Shown here one piece after another: positions 1 to 8,733 of a stretch of 64,000 nt of DNA. The notes under the pieces are model-generated. The model worked only from the letters and a program-made list of their open reading frames with translations, was not told the DNA's origin and ran no database searches. This DNA is from Stylonectria norvegica. Its lineage: Eukaryota > Ascomycota > Sordariomycetes > Hypocreales > Nectriaceae. The translations under genes were made by a program, and so were the position numbers. The stretch is taken from positions 1 to 64,000 of the forward strand of contig JAANBC010000091.1 of assembly GCA_014621405.1 (NCBI GenBank), written 5' to 3'. Position 1 is the stretch's first letter. Every line of letters begins with the position of its first letter.

Positions 1-1
1 C

Positions 2-1908
2 ACAACCCCGGAGCCGTCCCGGAAGCGGCCGGCGGCCCATGCACCGTCGCCCGGCATTGCAACACCGGGACGTCTCCGTCCGGCGCCGAGCCATATATCA
101 GAAGAGTCCGCGCTTGGCCGGCACACGCCGGACATAATGGCTGCTCCCGCCTTTGGCTCGGGTTATACATCGGAATCGACCAAAGGAGCCCAATGGACAC
201 CCCAAGGTCAAGATGCTCTCGATGATGAGTCGCCGCTGGCGCGGGGATCTATCGATGACCAGCAACATAATCTCCATGTCGTCGGCCCGGCAGTCACCAG
301 TGACAATCAGGTCTTGGCCGATTACCTCTCGTCAATGCCTGGTGCCACTCGAGGGTCCAGGACGGTCATCCCCGCGCCGGCGAATGGATCTCGACCGGTG
401 TTGTTCACCATGGTTCAGAAGCACCCGTTGGGTCTTACCGTAAAACGAAGCCTTCCTGCGGAAAAGCTAGAGATCATCGAGAAGTTACTAGAGCCTCACC
501 TGGCTGAAATAGTTGACCTGTAAGTCGAACCGTCGAAACCTGTCTGGGCCATCCGTCTCATCTCTTCAGGTACTTCCGCAAGGTCAACGTGTGTCTACAT
601 CTTCTGGACGAGACATCCTTTCGTCGCCAATTTCGCGAAAACAAGGACCGCATATCTCCTGCCCTCCTCGCGTCTCTCTATGCACACACTCTTACCTTTT
701 GGAAGAACTCGGCTCTATTATCAAGTCACCGATGCCCTGATAAGCGATTCGTCTGGAATCTCGCCAGCGAAGCTATATACTCCGAACTCCTTATATCCCC
801 AGGCATGTCAATCATAAGCGCCATTTTGCTGTATGTCGCCGGCCGTCCCACCACTTCGCTTATTGGAAACAGCGTCTTGCTTGGATCTGCAACGGGAATG
901 GCTCACTCGCTCGGTCTCAACCACGATCCTCTCCCGTGGAGTATTCCGGAATCAGAAAAGTCCTTGAGAATGAAGATTTGGTGGGCTTTGTTGGTACAAG
1001 ACAGGTGGTATGCTCTTTACTTCGGAAACTGGCAGTTTCGCTGGTGCTAATCCGCTTGGATCAGGATGAGTCTTGCACAGGGAACACCCCCTCATATCTC
1101 GAAATCGCAACACGACGTCTCGCAACCTGATCTCGCGTATCTCTGTGACAAGGACGCGACTAAGCGAGAAGTGCAAATGGCATCACTATATGTTGCCCTT
1201 ATCGGGCTCACGAACGTTCTCGATCTTCACCTCGAGCACATCTACAGCTTTGGCACCAACAAATCAAGTAGCAATACCCATCTCGAACTAGCCTTGAACA
1301 ACTGGGTCGAAGGTTTGAGCGATGAAATCCGGCGCATAATCATCCGAGGCACCAATCTCGAAGTTCCAGGAGCTGCAAATCTCCGACTTGCCTTCCTCAC
1401 CGTGCGGCTCCTCCTCCAACGTATCGAACTAGAGAAGGACAAACAGGTATACGACACGCACGATAGCCGGCTGCTGAACCGTTACATTAAAGCTCGGAGA
1501 ACCTCGGAGGATATCCTGCTCTTGACACAGGAATTGCAGCCCGAGCACCTTGCTGATTTCTGGCTGCCCGGTAGTGCTTTTGCCTTTCCCGCCACCGTGA
1601 GCTTCCTGCTGCGGTGCGCTCTCGAGACCGAGAACTCTCCGTCGGGCCTGGCACAGAGCAAGTCGCTCAAGATTGCATCTGAATTGATCGCGACGTTACG
1701 CCAACACCAAGAGAAGCATCAGTGGGACCTGGCTGATATCTGTCTCTCACAGCATGCGGAGGTTGTAGAAAAGCTGCTGTCGATGGTCCCAAATGACGAT
1801 CTGGGGATCGAGGGGTCTTTGGACCTCAGCGAATTTGTCATGCCGGATGCGTCCGTTCTAGATCAGCTGTTCCCTGGTCTGTGGGATCCTTTGCAAAGTG
1901 CATGGTAA
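2..1908 (+). CDS. Fungal-specific transcription factor, 3' part (5' end outside window)
   Basis: Probable Zn2Cys6-family nuclear regulator. Three exons are visible: 2-519, 570-1007 and 1065-1908, giving 599 residues. The frame is open without a stop from base 2, through the ATG at 137, so the gene very likely starts to the left and its zinc cluster is not visible. Both introns are canonical (donors at 520 and 1008, acceptors ending 569 and 1064), and the second splits the Trp codon of a DRW-MSLAQGTPPHI segment. That segment, with YFRKVNVCLHLLDE, SPGMSIISAILL and HSLGLNHDP, is the middle homology region (fungal_trans, PF04082) of C6 regulators. Domain class is well supported; the target genes are unknown. 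It lies directly upstream of a decayed aminotransferase on the same strand, which may once have been its target, but nothing in the sequence proves this. Confidence 0.85.
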
Positions 1909-2115
1909 GACACAGTATATGATGCAGGTTCTCCGCGGCGAATTTGCCGCGGATTTGACGCCACCACAATCCATGCGGAGTATGAAGGCAGATGCTGGCG
2001 ACTTCTTGTGGCATCTTCAATCATTGACTCCCACCTCAACATCAAATTAATGTTGGCTGCGAAGCCATTGGAGTCTCGATTTCGAAGTTAGCTTGCTGTC
2101 TTTAGCAGAACCACC

Positions 2116-3162
2116 ATGACTCCCGCAGCAACCACTGAGAACAATAACTCAGCACTGAAAATCAAGAAGCACGCAAAACACCACCCCAACTCTCTATTGG
2201 GAAACAGACCAAGACGAGTATTGGAGAAAGGGCGACGAGTATCTTCTGAACTACGGCACCAATTATCACGAGGACGTTATCGTCAATGCCCGCGGTTCGT
2301 ATGTCTACACTGCCTTTGGTCACAAAGTCTTCAATCAGACGTCAGGCGAAATATGGATGTCATATCTTCTAGACCAAGGACACGACAGATCGGTTGGGGA
2401 TCAACGACCACGCAAAGCACCTCGACCATCTCTTCGCCAGCACGGCTCTCCACCCGTCATCTCGCTTGCTAAACGAATATGCAACGCTCTTCCTCCGGCA
2501 CTCGACAACACATTCTTCTGTCAACAAGCGATGAGAGTAATGAAGCTGCTACCAAGATGGCTAATATCTATACTAGAAAGTTTGAGACCGTTGGGCTCGG
2601 GCATCTTGGTACGGCGTCACTGCTCAAGCGCTCGGGACGCAATACCACTTCGACCGCAAGGGGCAGGGGCCGTTGATACCGGAAAGACTGATGCTTCCGG
2701 CCCCGAACGCGTCCCGCTCTGTGTTTTGGGATTTGGATGGTTCTTACGATTGGGAGGCTGAACTGGGTCGTGGCTGGAGAATGATCGATATTCAATCGTG
2801 GGGCTGCTTGGCCGCATGTATCGTCTAGTGTACGCAGAGGCATGCACGTTCTTCCAGCCGGCTATCTGAGAGCCATCAAGGAGCATTTCGAGGTGAGAGG
2901 CATGCTCTTGATCGTGAATGAGGCGTAGAGTGTTGTGGGACGCTTCGGCGAATCCATGGCCGTCAACTACGAAGGCGTAGAGTTGACTAAGAAGATCGAG
3001 GATCGCTTAGGCGTCTGGACATATTTGAGTAGCCGTCCAAGCTACGAAGAATCTTTCAAGAATGAGCCGCCGATTAGCATTACGAATTCTCAGTTGAAGG
3101 AGGGTCTTGCGATACTAGAGAGGGCGTTCAACAAGACAAAGGAATCCATGCCTTTGCATTAG
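2116..3162 (+). pseudogene. Decayed class III aminotransferase (2,2-dialkylglycine decarboxylase-like)
   Basis: Conserved blocks of a PLP-dependent class III aminotransferase of the dialkylglycine decarboxylase type appear in the expected order but scattered over three frames. They are YWRKGDEYLLNYG and VNARGSYVYTAFG (2195-2330), INDHAKHLDHLF (2400-2435), LAKRICNALPPAL (2465-2510), STSDESNEAATKMANIY (about 2520-2570), YHFDRKGQGPLIP, LMLPAPNASRS and DGSYDWEAEL (2607-2765), MHVLPAGYLRAIKEHF and RGMLLIVNEA (2842-2925). About five frameshifts separate the blocks. In-frame TAG stops lie at 2826-2828 and 2926-2928. The family motif LLIVDEAQTG reads NEA-stop, so the PLP-binding Asp is Asn. After VNYEGVE the PLP-lysine region is deleted and the frame resumes in the C-terminal tail, ending 3162. 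A working enzyme is not possible. Family call is by motif recognition; a related subgroup of class III enzymes is the alternative. Confidence 0.87.
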
Positions 3163-3589
3163 AGCACTAGCAACTGCTGTTGATCGTAACTCGACACAGA
3201 ATCAAACGATTCTCAGGCGTATAACTTATTATATACGAGAGCAGTGTTGTGTTAAATATCATCAAAAAGATAAAAAGAAATAACATACAACAGCCAGTAT
3301 TCCCCGGTCGTCACCGACCCGAGTACTAATTGGCCGCTTCTCAGCTTATCTAAAGGAGAGCGGACGGGATCCTGAGCTTTCTGAGAGCTATGGTCGTATG
3401 TGGAAGAACATCGTGAGAATGCGAACTAAGAAGTCTGAGAGTGCTAGTCTAGCTGCTTAGCAGATACCCATCAATATGGATGTGTCTTGGTGCCGGAGCT
3501 CGCTGAAGGAACTGAACACAACAACTATACACATCTCTGGCGCAAATCCACGAGCTCTAATGCTGTGTCTTTAATCTCCTACCGCTTAA
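3163..3589. other. Gene-free spacer
   Basis: AT-rich stretch between the aminotransferase relic and the F-box relics. I see no coding block, RNA or repeat in it. Confidence 0.6.
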
Positions 3590-4132
3590 CTATAGAGCCG
3601 ACCACAAGTCTTGCATGTCGAACAAGTCATCCTCCTCCTCTTCCTGCTTAGGGGACGGGTATACGGTCTCATGATCTACCGCCCCCTGGATATACAACTC
3701 CATACATCCAAGACAACGAACGCCCCCTAGTTTCATACAGTTGCAGATCGAGCACATCTGTCGCCGCTTGTGCTCGACTCTCATGGAGTTCTTCGTCCCA
3801 CCCCGGTACATCCGGATCAGACATGACTGACACCGCATCTTCCACGCAGTTTCGGGAAATTTGAAGAACTAGTAGATCTGTTTAGGGGTGAACTTTGCCC
3901 GGGGTTTGATCCGGAAGCAGAGATAGCACGGAAGTTCCTCTGCCTGGGTTCCCTCCAGACTGGGGATGGCTTTGGCCCAGATATCGTGCAGGTGCTGGTA
4001 CCGGGTATGAAGCGGGACAACATCATTAGGCTGGACCTTTTTCATCAGAGTCTGGCTCACTTGGGCGAGGCGAAGTACATCGGTGTACCCAAGATACCAT
4101 GATATGCTCTTCAGTATGAGCACAGGCAGCTC
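3590..4132 (-). pseudogene. F-box/zinc-ribbon protein relic B
   Basis: Reading from 4132 down, the frame opens without an ATG directly after a stop: ELPVLILKSISWYLGYTDVL then RLAQVSQTLMKKV. This is an F-box, the Skp1-binding motif of SCF ubiquitin-ligase adaptors. It is followed by a cysteine-rich part: LPCYLCFRIKPRAKF, then KMRCQSCLIRMYRGG, then MCSICNCMKLGG, the paired CxxC pattern of fungal F-box proteins with a zinc ribbon. A TAG at 3869-3871 interrupts the frame between the first and second CxxC pair; the same frame continues 33 bases later and ends with TAG at 3590-3592. The missing start plus the internal stop make this a pseudogene. A sequencing error at the TAG would still leave no start codon. 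It has the same orientation and frame as relic A immediately upstream. Confidence 0.72.
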
Positions 4133-4683
4133 TTAGAATCGATTTGCTCTTCGAGCCGGTTTCTTCGTACAGAGAGCGAGCTGCTTCTCCCGTTCACTTC
4201 CATCGGCACATTTACCAACAGACTTGCCGCCACACCTCGTGGATTCTGTGCTGTAGTTGCCGCAGTTGTGACAGAATTAATAGAGTAGCTTCCTGTTCGA
4301 GATCGGCTGCAAGTGATCAAAGAGCCTTAACTTAGCGGCGCAGTCGAAACAGTGGCGATCGCGTGCAGCAGCCAAGCGCTTTGCCCTACGATACTTTCTA
4401 TCATAGGTAGTTGACCTGGCAAACTTGTCCTGCGGGAGAAATTTATGGCATGTATAGCAGGCGAACAGCTCATCCATGCGGTTCTGCTCGCATTGATCCC
4501 TCCTTATGACAAAGTCTCGGATCTCGCATTGAGAAAGGAGTTTTCCCAGATCGAGAACATCGTGGAAGTGGCGATTGGTTGCTGCTAAGTTAAGGTATCA
4601 GCGCATCCAAGGTGTGTCGCTATGTGGTGATGGATGTCGAATGGTAAGCTATCGAAGCACAGCTTCGGCTGATTTGGAGACAT
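4133..4683 (-). pseudogene. F-box/zinc-ribbon protein relic A
   Basis: It starts with ATG at 4683 and encodes an F-box (LCFDSLPFDIHHHIATHLG, then CADTLT). A one-base deletion around 4588-4592 shifts the frame into TAG at 4585-4587. The other frame continues the motif as LAATNRHFHDVLDLGKLL and runs into the zinc-ribbon part: FACYTCHKFLPQDKF, DRHCFDCAAKLRLF. An in-frame TAA at 4277-4279 then interrupts, after which FCHNCGNYSTESTRCGG continues in the same frame to TAA at 4133-4135. So there are one frameshift and one internal stop. The architecture matches relic B, and the relics sit head to tail in one frame, separated only by this final stop. They look like a tandem duplication that decayed. 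Confidence 0.72.
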
Positions 4684-5744
4684 GGCTGCTCTTGGATCGG
4701 CGAAAGCGAAGACATATAGGTAGGTAGAGGCTAGAGCGTACTGTGCTCTTGGGCGAAAATAAGAAAAAAAGGTTGGATGGTTGACAACTTCCAAAGTAGG
4801 TGAGGTACATGTACATGACTCTGATGGCAACTGTACTTGGGACATAATGGTGCGGAGTGGTCGATTGCCCGCAAGTCGACAAAAGACAGGCAAACTTAAA
4901 TGTGGATTCTCATTGAAACAGAATGAAGCTATAAGATCACATTTATTAGGAAAAGGATTAGAACGTCCGTAACTTATGTTAACTCGCGATGTGGCACTTT
5001 TATACACGTAGTGAGGCTTACACCAAACGCAAAGCTTGAATCTGCCTAAAATCAATCATCATTGTGAGTCAACGGTGACAACCGTCAGCTTCTGGCAGTT
5101 AGACTCATTCAATGTCTGAATTGGCCATTGCGACTTTGGCAAGACAAGGTCATACGTCTGGCTTGGCATCATATGGTGTCGCTCTGAATAGTTGTTGTAG
5201 TATTAATGCAATGTGTAGTGGCTGTATTGTCACTTAGTGAGAGGGCATGTGGGTGGAAGAAAACATAGTATACGGTGAGCATAACGGCCATCTCATGCTT
5301 GAGAAAATACTAAAGCATGCTAGAACACCATCCCTAAACCTATACCTAAAGTATTGTACCCTCCTTATAATAGACTTAGGGCCTAGGCCTGCTATAGCAC
5401 ACGAAGAGCGCGACGTGATAATGTCAGATTTGCAATTAATTACCCTCCGCTGAAATGGTAGCTACGGAGGATGTAAGTCAACGGGAGCTTCCCCACTATC
5501 TCCAGCTAATGCATTCACCAGGCGCTCGTCGTCTAACATGTCCGGTAGTATAGTGGCCAACAACCTACCTACCTACGTGAGCTTTTATTGGTTGTCATGA
5601 TATGTTTCAATTGGGTCCAATATCTTACAGTTGTCAAATAGAATCAACGGGCTGTTGACAGGGAAGAGAAACCCTCGTGAAAACAGACCCTTCATCTTCT
5701 ACATTCACCTTCCAACATCACCACCTGCGGACAATCGTTGAGAA
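4684..5744. other. AT-rich spacer with possible transposon debris
   Basis: No convincing gene. The middle (about 5247-5470) is very AT-rich and contains TA-dense runs of the kind left by mutated repeats. It ends in an imperfect inverted repeat at 5441-5470. I could not match it to a known element. Confidence 0.4.
5441..5470. repeat. Imperfect inverted repeat (CCTCCG...CGGAGG)
   Basis: Six-base arms CCTCCG and CGGAGG flank an AT-containing centre, inside AT-rich DNA. It could be a terminal-repeat remnant or chance; there is no second copy in the window to support a mobile element. Confidence 0.3.
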
Positions 5745-6279
5745 ATGGCGCCGCAAGAACCAAACCGCAGGATTGGAAGAAACAAGAACAATTTGAGGAT
5801 TTCCTTCGCCATATTATAAATCTAATTCTTGATGCCAACAATGATACCGAATGGTGCGAGCCAGTAGCCACTTCGATGCGCAGAGAGGCTCGCGGTTGCA
5901 TTCGGAACGAAGGGGTACGAGAACTGTCTTGAGACTAGTCCCCTATGCCAGGAGGACAAAACAGTCGGTAAAAAAGCTAAGGATAATATTTATGCGCCAC
6001 TTGAACTTTCTCAAGATACTCCGGGCCAGTATCACTTACGCTATACACGGTTGATACGCCGCGCGAACATCACAGCAAAAGGTTTGAATCGTTTTCGTTG
6101 CGAGATTTTCGAGGCAATCGCTCATGAAGGAACCACAACACGTATCTATATATAATAGACTCATCGACAAAGAAACTAGTTGCAGTATAACACGACCTAG
6201 ACTGGTGGAGGAAATTAATGAAGAAGGGAAGACAGCAATCTACGTTTCTCAAGCTGACGCTCACGATGAAGTTGAATGA
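5745..6279 (+). pseudogene. Frameshifted relic of an unrecognised protein
   Basis: Protein-like sequence continues across three frames. ATG at 5745 gives MAPQEP. A one-base shift then leads to QDWKKQEQFEDFLRHIINL and DANNDTEWCEP. Another shift near 5880 leads to ERLAVAFGTKGYENC, CQEDKTVGKKAKDNIY, GQYHLRYTRLIRRANITAKG and CEIFEAIAHEGTTTR. Four extra bases in a TA run near 6150 break the frame before NRLIDKETSCSITRPRLVEE and KTAIYVSQADAHDEVE, ending with TGA at 6277-6279. Charged, alternating residues look like a soluble protein of about 175 residues. I do not recognise the family. Consecutive small indels, one in a TA microsatellite, argue for decay and not for introns. Confidence 0.45.
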
Positions 6280-7173
6280 AGACACGGCTTGTGTCTAACT
6301 ACCTCAAGTGCACTACAGAGATGGTTTTACTCTACTACTTGTTTGGCTATATGTCGACTGTTGTCGCGGTGGGGAACGGGTCTCAAGTCTTTTCTGCAGA
6401 ATGAGATGGACGGACTTGGTCGGGAGATCTATCATCCCGCCAACTGTTTAATGCGGCCAACACCCAACATGGTAGTTGTTTATCAGTATACTGTCCGGAG
6501 GAACCTTGCTTCATTCTTTCTACTACTGGGCCCCTGATGCCAACACATGTTGCCCTTGGGCATAAGCAAAGCTGTTGCGAATGTCTTCGTGTCATCACAA
6601 TATACCTTGGCTTTGTCCCTTGCTGTCCCCATCTGCTGTATCCTTCTGCTGCTTCCCTCTACTTCTCATCTTCAGATAGACCAAAACCTAGTTGGAAGTA
6701 GAAATTCGGACTCAATTGCCCCAACTCATCCTCCGAATCTGAAATCACTCTGGGTTGACGGCCTCTATCTAAGTGGGCGGGAGGGATGTCGCCAACTGAC
6801 TGCTAACGAGCGCGTCTCGCTTTGGGAAACTCGCCGACGGACTGCTGGGTTGCTCCATATCTGCCATATTGTACCTACCACAAATCATCGCGGATTGGGA
6901 ATGTGCGCGAGGACTGTGTCACTGTCTTGAAGGAATTGCTGAAAAGGTAGGAAGAGCGGACCAGCCCACATCTTAGGCCTGCATCCTCAGACGTTTCACC
7001 TTTGAATGTCGCGTGAGGAGTTGCCTTAGGGTATTCAGAACGAGGCCATGATTGGCAGCTATAGACTCCAAGAATGGCCTCTGTGTGACAAGAGTGACTC
7101 TAGTGGTAACCCATCTAAGCTCCGTGAACAGTTTCCACCGCGTGAGCTCGTCAACCGTCCCATCATCAATAAT
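6280..7173. other. Spacer with a possible secreted-protein remnant
   Basis: An ATG at 6321 opens a hydrophobic, signal-peptide-like start (MVLLYYLFGYMSTVVAVG) that is stopped by TGA at 6402-6404. The same frame then runs on with scattered cysteines (GSCLSVYCPEEPCF) to about 6700. This is weak evidence for a broken small secreted protein. An open frame at 6547-6930 has no recognisable features. Otherwise I see nothing. Confidence 0.25.
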
Positions 7174-8025
7174 TTACTGCCCCTGAACCTTGGCATCGGC
7201 AACAGCTCCATTTCCCGCAAGACCCTCCTTAGCCAGGCCCTTCTCAGGAACAGTCTCTTCGGTCAGCTTCCGAATGAGCTGCATATACTGGCTGGCGCCA
7301 ATAGCCGTCAGGATATGCCACCAGCCATGCAACTCCAGCGTCCACGCAAACGGCAATCCGACCATGGCGCGAACAGAGCGCAGCGCATCGCAGAACTCCA
7401 AATCGACGTGCCACAGCGCATAGCCCGTGCCCAGCGCCGCCACAGCCTTCCACCACAACGCCATGAGCTGGCGCTTCTCGTCGGCGGACCGGCCGCGATA
7501 GTAGACGAGCTGCACGGTGCGCGGCCAGATGATGGTCAACTGGGAAATGAAGGCCGCGACGTGGATGAGGATGTTGCCGGAGCGCACGTAGACGACGGAC
7601 ACGGCGGCGGTGCTGAGCACGACGGCGGCCGCGACGGCTTCGGTGGTGTCGGGATGGATGGTGGAGCTATCGATGAATAGCTTGCCGGCGATGTCGACCT
7701 TGAGCATGGCCGCGAAGAGCTCCTGGACGGCCTCGTCGTTGGCGATGCACGAGAAGATGACGTCGGCGCGGGTTACGCCGCTCCTAATGTCCTCGACCAC
7801 CTCGGTCTTACCCTTGGGCAGAGCGTTGCTCAGGTCGACGGAGCGTTTAGTAGAGCGGTTGTAGAGGAGGAGGGGAGAGTCGAGGTTGCCTTTGTCGACA
7901 ATGTTCTTGCACATTCCCTATCGCGCGGGTCAGTATCTGTGTCTTGAAGGCAATACGCATGAGTATTTGGTGTTACTCACCCTCCCCATGTTGCCGAGAC
8001 CAGCCCAAAGAAGTGTAGGAGCCAT
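7174..8025 (-). CDS. Chimeric protein: truncated 3-hydroxyisobutyrate-dehydrogenase-type Rossmann domain fused to C-terminal half of alkaline ceramidase
   Basis: Two exons, 8025-7981 and 7917-7174, joined across a canonical intron (GTGAGT to TAG), give 262 residues. Residues 1-115 are the start of a beta-hydroxyacid dehydrogenase: GLGNMGRG (NAD-binding glycine loop), YNRSTKRSVDLS, VIFSCIANDEAV and IDSSTIHPDTTEAV, the family's substrate-binding block. Instead of continuing, the frame switches near residue 115 (about 7615-7625) to membrane-protein sequence: VYVRSGNILIHVAAFISQ, ALWHVDLEFCDALR, PFAWTLELHGWWHILTAIGA. That is the last half of alkaline (phyto)ceramidases, which cleave ceramide in the ER/Golgi membrane. 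HGWWH carries two of the metal-site histidines, but the N-terminal half with the other site residues is absent. The dehydrogenase half lacks most of its catalytic domain. The frame is intact with no lesion, so the join may be expressed, but either enzyme activity is doubtful. Confidence 0.82.
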
Positions 8026-8733
8026 TGTACGACACAATTGATGCTTTCTTTACTTTGTAGGTAAATCGGCAAGAGGTCGGGATCCTGGCGCTCGATATGG
8101 TATGATTGTAGTAAGTGATGCAAGGTTCATGAAGCACATACATGCGTATAAATGACAAATTGGATGAGATAGCACTCATCTAATATTTCGGGAATGTTCC
8201 CGACTCATCCCCCCATATATCCGTATATCCTTCAATTTACGCAGTACAGTGAGTACTCAGTGTTACGGAGTCATACGAAGTTAGTAAGTACTGACCTTAC
8301 CTGTCAATGTACAGTAGTAGATAAGTCCGACTTCGGCCGAGCCCGCGTTTCGCTACTGTCGGTACCTACCCGTAGACATCATCTCGATGAGCTTCGAATC
8401 TCGAGGTTGGTTCGAGGGGTCCGCCACATGTAATAATTACTCCATCATCAATACTGGGGTCGATGCCGCTGAAAAGTTGGGGCTTATCGGCTTATCGCTG
8501 TACGCCCGCCTCATGCACGGAGTTCAATCTAGAGTGCTTCGGACCTATACAACTTTGGTTCTTGACTCACAACTCCTCATCTCATCATCGCAATTGCACC
8601 TCACCGATAGTCCCCCCGCCCATCTACTCTGCTTCTCCCTCCCATCATGTTGCTCATGTAGCCTCGTACCCAAGATCTGCTGAGTGAGCCCTCCTGCTAG
8701 GACCGCAATGAGCCACCGCCTCTAGCTCTCAGC
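8026..8733 (+). promoter_or_regulatory. Intergenic promoter and leader of arg2
   Basis: Divergent spacer between the chimera (-) and arg2 (+). Two tiny upstream reading frames lie close to the arg2 start: ATG TTG CTC ATG TAG near 8647 and ATG AGC CAC CGC CTC TAG at 8708. A longer frame with in-frame ATGs at 8387 and 8513 ends at 8683. None matches the arginine attenuator peptide (SVFTSQDYLSDHLW core) known upstream of Neurospora arg-2. No clear TATA box. Confidence 0.45.

Noticed and set aside
7048..7680. 210-residue open frame on the plus strand
   Set aside because: Antisense shadow of the GC-rich chimeric gene; composition is Arg/Gly/Asp-rich noise and no family fits.
8380..8430. GGTTCGAGG and TTCGAATC words resembling a tRNA B-box
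   Set aside because: No matching A-box, acceptor stem or anticodon arm at the right spacing; same result for similar words near 21050.
8513..8683. Upstream frame MHGVQSRV... considered as the arginine attenuator peptide
   Set aside because: Only the first few residues faintly resemble it; the conserved Asp-Tyr-Leu-Ser core is absent and the frame is over twice the usual length.
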